A stretch of DNA of 30,706 bases from Bacillota bacterium. GTDB lineage: Bacteria; Bacillota; Clostridia; Lachnospirales; Lachnospiraceae. A model generated the notes under the pieces. The model worked only from the letters and a program-made list of their open reading frames with translations. It was not told where the DNA came from and searched no databases. The position numbers and the translations under genes are program-made. Below, piece after piece: positions 7,804 through 14,935 of the stretch (position 1 is the stretch's first letter; the number at the start of each line of letters is the position of its first letter). Where the stretch lies: contig JAEZKU010000010.1 in assembly GCA_023436065.1 (NCBI GenBank), positions 1 to 30,706 of the forward strand, given 5' to 3'.

Positions 7804-9732
7804 TTAATAAAGCTTTGCACCGGCAGGAATACGATTATCTACCATAAGAAGCTGCAGCTTTTCTTTGCCCTCTTCCTCGTGCACTGCTGAAAGCAGCATG
7901 CCACAAGAATCAATCCCCATCATTTTTCTGGGTGGAAGATTGGTGATCGCAATCAGAGTCTTACCAGCCAACTCTTCCGGCTCGTAATAGGCATGAATTC
8001 CGCTTAAGATGGTGCGATCCGTGCCGCTTCCGTCATCCAGTGTAAACTTAAGAAGCTTTTCACTCTTGGGAACTGCTACGCACTCCTTAACCTTAACTGC
8101 TCTAAAATCAGACTTGCTGAATGTGTCAAAATCGACCTGTGCCTCAAATAAAGGCTCTATTGTAACCTTTGAAAAATCAATCTTCTCAACCGGATTTTCT
8201 ACTGACTTCTCAACCTGTAATTCATTGCCGGAGGTCTTCTTCGCAGTATCCAGGCTCTTCATTGTCGGGAACAACAATACATCCCTGATTGCCGCAGAAT
8301 CTGTCAACAGCATCACAAGACGGTCAATTCCGATACCGATACCGCCTGTCGGAGGCATACCGTATTCCAGTGCAGTTAAGAAATCCTCATCCAGCTGGTT
8401 CGCTTCCTCGTCACCGGCTGCACGGAGTGCTTCCTGTGCCTCGAAACGGCCTCTCTGATCCAGGGGATCATTCAGCTCTGAGAAGGCATTTGCCATCTCC
8501 CTGCGGGTGATAAACAGCTCAAAACGCTCTGTGTAATCAGGATCGCTCGGTTTTCTGGATGCAAGCGGCGAGATCTCTACCGGATGATCCATAATGAAGG
8601 TAGGCTGAACCAGATTCTCTTCTACGAATTCCTCGAAGAACAGGTTAATGATATCGCCTCTCTTATGTCTTTCCTCAAACTCGATATGATGCTCCTTCGC
8701 AAGTGCTTTTGCAGCAGCCTCATCAGGAATCTGGGTAAAGTCTATATTGGCATATTTCTTAATTGCTTCCACCATAGTGAGTCGATCAAAGGGCTTTGCC
8801 AGATCAATCTCGACGCCGTCATAGGTGATGGTAGTTGTCCCAAGTACCTTCTGGGCAACAGTACGGAACAAATCTTCTACGAGATCCATCATGCCGTAGT
8901 AATCGGTATAAGCCTGATATAACTCAAGCAGGGTGAATTCCGGATTATGTCTTACGGATAATCCCTCATTACGGAATACACGGCCGATTTCGTATACACG
9001 TTCTAATCCGCCTACAATCAGACGCTTTAAGTACAGCTCCAGAGATATTCTAAGGTGAATGTCCTGATCCAGGGCGTTGTGATGTGTATTGAAGGGCTTC
9101 GCAGCGGCACCGCCGGCATTCGGCACAAGCACCGGTGTCTCAACCTCCATGAAATCTTTATTATCAAGATAATTGCGGATTTCCCTAATGATCTTGGAAC
9201 GCTTTACGAAGGTATCGCGCACCTCGGGATTCACAATCAGATCAACATATCTTTGTCTGTATCTTGTATCGGTATCCTTCAGGCCATGGAATTTCTCCGG
9301 CAGGATCTGCAAGCTCTTAGTTAAGAGAACAATCTTTGTCGCTTTTACTGACACTTCGCCGGTATGGGTCTTAAATACCTCTCCCTCGACACCGACAATA
9401 TCTCCAATATCATACTTCTTAAACTCTGCATAGGGCTCTTCGCCGATTTCGTCCCTCTTGACATAGGTCTGGATGTCACCACCCAAGTCTCTGATGTTAC
9501 AGAAGGATGCCTTTCCCATAATACGCTTTGACATTATACGTCCTGCAATCGATACGCATTTCCCTTCAAAGCTCTCAAAATCCTGTATGATATCGCTGGA
9601 ATGATTGGTCACCTGATACTTCATGATCTGGAAAGGATCTTTCCCGTTCTCCTGAAGTTCTGCAAGCTTCGTTCTCTTCACCTTAAGTAATTCATTGATA
9701 TCCTGCTCTGTTTGAATTCTTTCCTCAGCCAT
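7804..9732 (-). CDS. lysS: Lysyl-tRNA synthetase, class II, with C-terminal tRNA-binding (EMAP/Trbp111) domain
   Basis: Charges tRNA-Lys; 642 residues against about 500 for an ordinary class II LysRS. The OB-fold anticodon domain occupies roughly residues 55-165 (SIAGRIMSKRIMGKASF). The catalytic core carries motif 2 (GLERVYEIGRVFRNEG, HNPEFT) and motif 3 (GGIGIGIDRLVMLL) and ends near LFPTMKSLD. A charged linker of about 40 residues leads to a second OB domain typical of Trbp111/EMAP-II proteins (DFRAVKVKECVAVPKSEKLL, NLPPRKMMGIDSCGMLLSA). This should raise tRNA affinity. The frame extends to a GTG at 9741, but the ATG at 9732 has AGAGGTG at good spacing. It is co-transcribed with greA, 79 bp upstream. 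Confidence 0.96.
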   Translation of the reverse strand: MAEERIQTEQDINELLKVKRTKLAELQENGKDPFQIMKYQVTNHSSDIIQDFESFEGKCVSIAGRIMSKRIMGKASFCNIRDLGGDIQTYVKRDEIGEEPYAEFKKYDIGDIVGVEGEVFKTHTGEVSVKATKIVLLTKSLQILPEKFHGLKDTDTRYRQRYVDLIVNPEVRDTFVKRSKIIREIRNYLDNKDFMEVETPVLVPNAGGAAAKPFNTHHNALDQDIHLRISLELYLKRLIVGGLERVYEIGRVFRNEGLSVRHNPEFTLLELYQAYTDYYGMMDLVEDLFRTVAQKVLGTTTITYDGVEIDLAKPFDRLTMVEAIKKYANIDFTQIPDEAAAKALAKEHHIEFEERHKRGDIINLFFEEFVEENLVQPTFIMDHPVEISPLASRKPSDPDYTERFELFITRREMANAFSELNDPLDQRGRFEAQEALRAAGDEEANQLDEDFLTALEYGMPPTGGIGIGIDRLVMLLTDSAAIRDVLLFPTMKSLDTAKKTSGNELQVEKSVENPVEKIDFSKVTIEPLFEAQVDFDTFSKSDFRAVKVKECVAVPKSEKLLKFTLDDGSGTDRTILSGIHAYYEPEELAGKTLIAITNLPPRKMMGIDSCGMLLSAVHEEEGKEKLQLLMVDNRIPAGAKLY

Positions 9733-9811
9733 GAATTTCACCTCTTATCGCAGTAAACTGCCTCTCTTCAAGTCTAATCCTTGGTAAAGCCCGCTTACTC
9801 CATCTTAAATA

Positions 9812-10294
9812 TTAATTTGATCTTTGAATTCCTAATATTTTATACTGCATGGTGCCAGCATGGGCATCCACACTGACAACATCCCCTACCTTAGCACCGA
9901 TCAATGCACGACCGAGCGGTGACTCGTTGGAGATCTTGCCTCTTAAGCTGTTAGCCTCTGTAGATCCGACTAACTTATACTCAAGCTCTTCGTTAAATTC
10001 GATATCTAAAATCTTGACCTTACAGCCAATATTGATTACATTTACATCTACTTCATCTTCCACAACTACTTCAGCATTTTTCAGGATCTTATCAATTTCT
10101 TCGATTCTCGCTTCGATATCTCTCTGCTCATCCTTAGCTGCGTCGTATTCTGCGTTCTCGGAAAGATCCCCTTGCTCTCTTGCTTCCTTTATCTTCTGAG
10201 CAACAAGTTTTCTTTGGTTGACCTTCAGATCGTGAAGTTCCTCTTCCAGTTGTCGTAAACCCTCATAAGTCAATATGTTCTTCTTTTCTACCAT
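9812..10294 (-). CDS. greA: Transcription elongation factor GreA
   Basis: Rescues backtracked RNA polymerase by stimulating cleavage of the transcript 3' end; 160 residues, the family length. The N-terminal coiled-coil holds LTYEGLRQLEEELHDLK and the acidic tip QGDLSENAEYDAAKDEQ. The C-terminal FKBP-like domain ends with SPLGRALIGAKVGDVV. An in-frame ATG at 10312 overlaps the ribosome site, so the ATG at 10294, preceded by GGAGGAAGGGTG, is the start. It leads the greA-lysS operon, read from a perfect-consensus promoter. Confidence 0.97.
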   Translation of the reverse strand: MVEKKNILTYEGLRQLEEELHDLKVNQRKLVAQKIKEAREQGDLSENAEYDAAKDEQRDIEARIEEIDKILKNAEVVVEDEVDVNVINIGCKVKILDIEFNEELEYKLVGSTEANSLRGKISNESPLGRALIGAKVGDVVSVDAHAGTMQYKILGIQRSN

Positions 10295-10347
10295 AAAACA
10301 CCCTTCCTCCATATTGCTTTTTATACAATATACAATACATTCAAAGT

Positions 10348-10376
10348 ATTATATCGTATCAATTGTTTCTTGTCAA
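10348..10376 (-). promoter_or_regulatory. Perfect-consensus sigma-A promoter of greA-lysS
   Basis: On the minus strand TTGACA (10371-10376) is followed by a 17-base spacer and TATAAT (10348-10353). Both hexamers are exact and the spacing is ideal. It lies 53 bp upstream of the greA start. An AT-rich hairpin near 10450-10485 (ATTTTGTTTTAT with ATAAAACAAAA) may serve as a weak lysA terminator. Confidence 0.9.
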
Positions 10377-10507
10377 CATCACATTATCCTGCAGTAATAA
10401 GTCCGCCGGCTTGAAAGTTACATTATATCTTATCTTCAATACAGTTAAAATATTCTTTTGTTTTATGAATAAAACAAAATGCTTTATTATCTTATTTATC
10501 GGTATAT

Positions 10508-11776
10508 TTATTCATATTTCATACCCTTTAAGACATCGCTGTAATCAAATGTAGCAAAATAATCCTTTGGTGTCTCAGCACGTCTGATCATCTGTACGGA
10601 GCCATCCTCCTTCAAAAGCAGCTCGGCTGACTTCAGCTTGCCGTTGTAGTTATAGCCCATCGCATAGCCGTGTGCACCGGTATCGTGGATTACAATATAA
10701 TCTCCGATATCAATCTTGGGAAGCATACGGTCAATTGCAAATTTATCGTTGTTCTCACAAAGAGAACCGGTAATATCGTACTTATGATCACAGGGCTCAT
10801 TTTCCTTGCCCATGACAGTGATATGATGGTAAGCACCATACATCGCCGGTCGCATCAGATTCACGGCACAGGCATCCAGCCCGATGTACTCCTTATAAAT
10901 GTGCTTCTCATGGATTGCTTTCGCCACCAGGTGTCCGTAAGGGGCCAGCATGTAGCGTCCCAGCTCCGTAAAGATTGCCATGTCTCCCATTCCGGCAGGA
11001 ACCAGTATCTCTTCAAAGGCTTTCCTTACACCTTCACCGATCACCATGATGTCATTTGCCTTGGAATGCGGCTTATAGGGGATGCCCACACCGCCTGACA
11101 GATTGATGAACTTAATGTCCGCTCCGGTCTTATCTCTCAGCTCGACAGCCAGTTCAAATAAAATCTTGGCAAGCTCAGGATAGTACTCGTTCGTGGCGGT
11201 ATTGCTCGCCAGGAAGGAATGAATTCCGAACGTTTTCGCTCCCTTCTCCTTCAGCCTCTTAAATCCGTTTATCAGCTGTTCCTTCGTAAAGCCGTATTTG
11301 GCATCTCCCGGATTGTCCATGATGCCGTTGGCAGTCTTAAATACTCCGCCGGGATTATAGCGGCAACAGATCGTCTCCGGAATCCCTGCTACCTTCTCAA
11401 GGAAATCGATGTGTGTATAGTCGTCCAGATTGATTATGGAATTCAGCTCTGCTGCCTTAACAAATTCCTCCGGAGGGGTGGCATTGGAGGAAAACATGAT
11501 ATCGCTTCCCGTAAAGCCCAAAGCCTCTGACAGCATCAATTCAGTCATCGAGGAACAGTCAGCGCCGCAGCCTTCTTCTTTCAGTATATTGAGAATATAG
11601 GGGTTTGGTGTGGCTTTTACTGCAAAATATTCCTTAAAACCCTTATTCCAGGAGAATGCTTTGTTTAATTTCCTTGCATTTTCACGAATACCCTTTTCAT
11701 CATAAATATGGAAGGGAGTAGGGTATGTCTTTGTAATTTCCTGCAGCTGTTCCAACGTAACAAACGGTTTTTTCAT
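10508..11776 (-). CDS. lysA: Diaminopimelate decarboxylase
   Basis: PLP enzyme converting meso-diaminopimelate to lysine, the last step of lysine synthesis; 422 residues. The fold-type III barrel carries the PLP lysine at Lys54 (YFAVKATPNP), the phosphate-binding SGGVGIPY near residue 227 and TELGRYMLAPYG. The C-terminal DACAVNLMRPAMYGAYHH, GSLCENNDKF and HGYAMGYNYNGKL form the substrate and dimer site. HSFLASNTATNEYYP replaces the classical HCHIGSQ-type loop, a form I associate with Lachnospiraceae and Bacteroidetes enzymes. AGGAGG seven bases before the ATG at 11776 fixes the start, although the frame runs to 11833. It follows the PHP gene by 61 bp and is probably co-transcribed with it. 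Confidence 0.94.
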   Translation of the reverse strand: MKKPFVTLEQLQEITKTYPTPFHIYDEKGIRENARKLNKAFSWNKGFKEYFAVKATPNPYILNILKEEGCGADCSSMTELMLSEALGFTGSDIMFSSNATPPEEFVKAAELNSIINLDDYTHIDFLEKVAGIPETICCRYNPGGVFKTANGIMDNPGDAKYGFTKEQLINGFKRLKEKGAKTFGIHSFLASNTATNEYYPELAKILFELAVELRDKTGADIKFINLSGGVGIPYKPHSKANDIMVIGEGVRKAFEEILVPAGMGDMAIFTELGRYMLAPYGHLVAKAIHEKHIYKEYIGLDACAVNLMRPAMYGAYHHITVMGKENEPCDHKYDITGSLCENNDKFAIDRMLPKIDIGDYIVIHDTGAHGYAMGYNYNGKLKSAELLLKEDGSVQMIRRAETPKDYFATFDYSDVLKGMKYE

Positions 11777-11837
11777 TAAGAAACCTCCTATATCATATTG
11801 TATAATTCTATCAGGAAAGGCGGATCGTCCCACCCAT

Positions 11838-12521
11838 TCACTCTGCCTTTGGCTTAATCAATTCGTACTTGCCGGACTTAATGATGTCAATATAATCCTG
11901 TATGTTCTCTGCCGGTCTCTTCAATGCCACTCCGCTATGGAGCTTCTCCATACCGTGCGCATCGGTACCTGCAGTCATTCTCAGCTTATGCTTCTTAGCA
12001 TAAAGATAAGCCTGTCTGTCAAATTCCTCATTGCGGTTACCGACATTGATTACTTCCACCGCATCCACATATTCAGGAAACAGACGAACCTCAGGAATAT
12101 AGGCTCTTATCCTATAGGGATGTGCGTGTACGATATAGCCTCCATCCGCATGGATATGCTCATATTGCTCTCTGATAGACCAATCGAGGATCTCGGGATG
12201 CTTCTTCAGCCATTCTTTATCCAAACCATAGATCAGGAATTCTGTTGCATTAAAATTGGCTTCCCAGCCAAAGAATACGGATAAGCCTATTCTGTCACCC
12301 TCTGCCTTGGTCTCTTCATAACCCTTGCAGAACAGGTCCACACGTTCTTCCCAGGGCAGATCGCGCGGCACGCTGCAATTGCCGTTAAAAAAATGATCCG
12401 TCACAATAATTCCGTCATACCCTGCTGCCTTATAATATCTTGCATGCTGCTCCCCGGAGAAAAGTGCACAGGCACTGGCCGCCGTGGTATGCAGATGTGT
12501 CTCATATAAATACAGGCCCAT
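11838..12521 (-). CDS. PHP-domain metal-dependent phosphoesterase
   Basis: A 227-residue stand-alone PHP (polymerase and histidinol phosphatase) domain. Metal-binding motifs appear in order: ETHLHTTAAS (H-x-H) at residues 7-16, VTDHFF at about 40, a conserved FGWEANF near 85, VHAHPYR near 131 and AGTDAHG near 186. This fits a trinuclear phosphatase or phosphoesterase. The substrate cannot be told from sequence; histidinol phosphate, nucleotides and other phosphomonoesters are all known for the family. It precedes lysA by 61 bp, so a shared transcript is likely, though a role in lysine metabolism is only guilt by association. The ribosome site ahead of the ATG at 12521 is weak. Confidence 0.88.
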   Translation of the reverse strand: MGLYLYETHLHTTAASACALFSGEQHARYYKAAGYDGIIVTDHFFNGNCSVPRDLPWEERVDLFCKGYEETKAEGDRIGLSVFFGWEANFNATEFLIYGLDKEWLKKHPEILDWSIREQYEHIHADGGYIVHAHPYRIRAYIPEVRLFPEYVDAVEVINVGNRNEEFDRQAYLYAKKHKLRMTAGTDAHGMEKLHSGVALKRPAENIQDYIDIIKSGKYELIKPKAE

Positions 12522-12541
12522 AATACTCGTCGCCTTTCATC

Positions 12542-12562
12542 CCGGATTTGTATGAAATCCGG
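12542..12562 (-). other. Hairpin in the PHP-gene leader
   Basis: Perfect 8-bp stem, CCGGATTT (12542-12549) with AAATCCGG (12555-12562), loop of five, ending 20 bp before the PHP start codon. No U run follows, so it is not a terminator; it could affect translation or mRNA stability. Confidence 0.5.
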
Positions 12563-12656
12563 CTATAAATATAATAGAAATTGCATAAATATGCTATCCT
12601 ATCTTATCTGTCATATTTTTACATAATTCTTCCTTTTCCAGTGAGCCGAAAGAATT

Positions 12657-12682
12657 CCCCCTGTCGCTCAGCTTCGAGGGGG
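12657..12682 (-). other. GC-rich hairpin in the PHP-gene leader
   Basis: CCCCCT (12657-12662) pairs with AGGGGG (12677-12682) around a 14-base loop, within the transcribed leader predicted from the promoter at 12712-12739. In composition it resembles short inverted-repeat elements scattered in gut Firmicutes genomes, but no second copy is present here. No known riboswitch pattern was recognised. Confidence 0.4.
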
Positions 12683-12711
12683 CTATGATTTCATCTTCAA
12701 TAATTGCTCCT

Positions 12712-12739
12712 ATTATACATCATTCTACGTATTTTTCAA
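12712..12739 (-). promoter_or_regulatory. Promoter for the PHP-lysA unit
   Basis: Minus-strand TTGAAA (12734-12739), a 16-base spacer and TATAAT (12712-12717). Transcription would start near 12705, leaving a leader of about 185 bases that contains both hairpins listed. Confidence 0.65.
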
Positions 12740-12866
12740 TCACTTTTTTATTTTTTCTGTAAATCTTAAAAATGGTACGAACGTATGATTGTAATACTTC
12801 TGGAAATCTTTCAATCTATGTGATATAATTACCAGGATGATTAATGTATTACCACAATATAAGCTA

Positions 12867-12895
12867 TTGCACGGCAGTACCTATATCAGTATATT
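12867..12895 (+). promoter_or_regulatory. Promoter for the topoisomerase operon
   Basis: TTGCAC (12867-12872), a 17-base spacer and TATATT (12890-12895), about 70 bp before the B-subunit start. A second possibility is TTGTAT (12894) with TAATAC (12918). With the PHP promoter it makes this 443-bp gap a divergent promoter region. Confidence 0.5.
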
Positions 12896-12964
12896 GTATA
12901 TAGAGTCGACTGCGGCATAATACTTTAGTCATAGGAAAAAACATTTACAGAAGGGGTCTACACC

Positions 12965-14896
12965 ATGGAACAATATAGTGGCAGCCAGATCGTCGTATTG
13001 GAAGGCCTGGAGGCAGTTCGGAAGCGTCCCGGTATGTATATCGGAAGTACAGGTCCGAGAGGTCTTCATCATCTGATATGGGAGATAATCGATAACGGTA
13101 TCGACGAGCATCTGGCAGGGTTTTGTACAAGGATCGATATTACATTATTAAAAGACGGTGGCATAGAAATCAGTGACAACGGGCGAGGAGTTCCGGTCGA
13201 TCTTCATCCGACCAAAAAAATCCCCTCGGTTCGTGTGGTCTACACAGTCCTTCATGCCGGCGGCAAATTCGGCAACTCCGTATACAAGGTATCCGGCGGT
13301 CTGCACGGTGTCGGTGCCTCCGTAGTAAATGCACTCAGCAAGCGTATGATTGTTGAGGTAAAAAGAGACGGCAAGGTTTATCGTGATGAATATGTTGACG
13401 GCGGGCACCCGATCGTCAAGCTGGAGGACGGGCTCCTTCCCGTGGTCGGTAAATGTAATAAGTCCGATACAGGTACGAAGGTAACCTTTTATCCCGATGA
13501 TACCATCTTTGAAACCGTTGAATTTAAGGCAGATGTTATTACGAAAAAGCTTAAGGAAATCGCATTTTTAAATAAAAACCTGTTAATTCACTTCACCGAT
13601 CAGAATACAGGCATCGAGAAGACCTATCAGGAGGAGTTCGGTATCAAGAGCTTCGTCTCTTATCTGACCCGTGAAATGACACCACTCCATGACGAACCGA
13701 TCTATCTGGAGGGAAAGAGCGGTGATATCGAGGTAGAAATCGCATTTCAATATACCGACAGCTACACCGAGCAGATCAATGCCTACTGTAACCGTATCAA
13801 TGTCGTAGACGGCGGCACTCTGGTCACCGGCTTCAAATCCGGTCTGACCCGAATCATGAATCAATATGCAAGGGAGCTGAATGTCCTAAAGGAGAAGGAT
13901 GAGAACTTTGACGGTAAGGACATCCGTAACGGACTGATGGCCATCATCTCCATCAAGCATCCCGATCCGCAGTTTGAGGGGCAGACTAAGACTAAGCTTG
14001 GCAATACCGATGCAAAGACTGCCGTGGAGGATGTATTTACCTCAGAGTCCGTACGTTGGTTTGATAAGCATGTAGAAGTATTGAAGGCTATTCTGGATAA
14101 CTCCATGAAGTCCTTCAACGCAAGACGTGCCAGTGATAAAGCGCGAGTAGCCGTCATGAAGCAGCTGAGTGACGTGGATACCAGAAGTAAGCTGGCCTCC
14201 TGTTCCTCCAAGAAGCCGGAGGAATGTGAGCTATATATCGTCGAGGGTGATTCTGCGGGTGGTACCGTAAAGACCGCCAGAAACAGAAGAACGCAGGCGG
14301 TGCTCCCTCTGCGAGGCAAGATTCTGAACGTAGAAAAGGCAACTCTGGAGAAAATTCTTGTTAACAACGAGATAAAGCAGATGATCGCGACCTTTGGCTG
14401 TGGTATCGGAGACGAATTCGATATCACTAAGCTCCGTTATGATAAAATCATCATCTTAACCGATGCCGATGTCGATGGTGCTCATATCAGTACCCTGCTT
14501 TTGACCTTCTTCTACAGATTTATGCCGGAATTGATTCTCGAGGGCAAGGTATACCGGGGTCTGCCCCCTCTTTATAAGGTAGATTATGAAACCTCCGCCA
14601 AGGGTAAGAAGACAAAAATGTCCGAATACCTGTTCAATGATTTTGAGCTTGAAAAGTTCCGTAAGAAGGAAGGCAATAAAATCCTGAGCCTTCAGCGCTA
14701 CAAAGGTCTTGGTGAGATGGATGCCCACCAGCTGTGGGAAACCACACTGGATCCGGAAACCCGCATCCTGGCCCAGATCTCCATCAGCGATACCGTAGAG
14801 GCAGATGAAATCACTACAATGCTGATGAGCAGCAATGTTCCTCCGCGTAGAAGCTTTATTATGGAAGAAGCAAGATATGCGAAGGTAGATATCTAA
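12965..14896 (+). CDS. parE: Type IIA DNA topoisomerase subunit B (topoisomerase IV ParE / second GyrB)
   Basis: ATPase and TOPRIM subunit of a type II topoisomerase; 643 residues, normal ParE/GyrB length. The GHKL ATP site shows Glu40 and Asn44 in WEIIDNGIDEHLAG, DNGRGVP at 71-77 and GGLHGVGASVVNALS. The TOPRIM domain has VEGDSAGG near 428 and DADVDGAHI near 500, then QRYKGLGEMDA. The C-terminal VPPRRSFIMEEARYAKV resembles the ParE ending. DEHLAG replaces the usual DEALAG. The ATG at 12965 has AAGGGG eight bases upstream. The A subunit starts 39 bp downstream in the same operon. A main gyrase pair usually lies near the origin elsewhere, so this is probably topoisomerase IV; the ParE versus GyrB choice is inference. 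Confidence 0.93.
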   Translation: MEQYSGSQIVVLEGLEAVRKRPGMYIGSTGPRGLHHLIWEIIDNGIDEHLAGFCTRIDITLLKDGGIEISDNGRGVPVDLHPTKKIPSVRVVYTVLHAGGKFGNSVYKVSGGLHGVGASVVNALSKRMIVEVKRDGKVYRDEYVDGGHPIVKLEDGLLPVVGKCNKSDTGTKVTFYPDDTIFETVEFKADVITKKLKEIAFLNKNLLIHFTDQNTGIEKTYQEEFGIKSFVSYLTREMTPLHDEPIYLEGKSGDIEVEIAFQYTDSYTEQINAYCNRINVVDGGTLVTGFKSGLTRIMNQYARELNVLKEKDENFDGKDIRNGLMAIISIKHPDPQFEGQTKTKLGNTDAKTAVEDVFTSESVRWFDKHVEVLKAILDNSMKSFNARRASDKARVAVMKQLSDVDTRSKLASCSSKKPEECELYIVEGDSAGGTVKTARNRRTQAVLPLRGKILNVEKATLEKILVNNEIKQMIATFGCGIGDEFDITKLRYDKIIILTDADVDGAHISTLLLTFFYRFMPELILEGKVYRGLPPLYKVDYETSAKGKKTKMSEYLFNDFELEKFRKKEGNKILSLQRYKGLGEMDAHQLWETTLDPETRILAQISISDTVEADEITTMLMSSNVPPRRSFIMEEARYAKVDI

Positions 14897-14935
14897 GAGA
14901 ACGTGCAAGACTTATTTTGATACACGGAGGTAACA

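Noticed and set aside
12522..12740. Lysine riboswitch upstream of the PHP-lysA operon
   Set aside because: The leader lacks the conserved lysine-riboswitch core and five-helix layout; only two simple hairpins are visible.
13861..14427. 188-residue open frame antisense to the topoisomerase B gene
   Set aside because: The opposite strand encodes the TOPRIM region with intact motifs; the antisense frame is serine/leucine-rich and without any recognisable domain.
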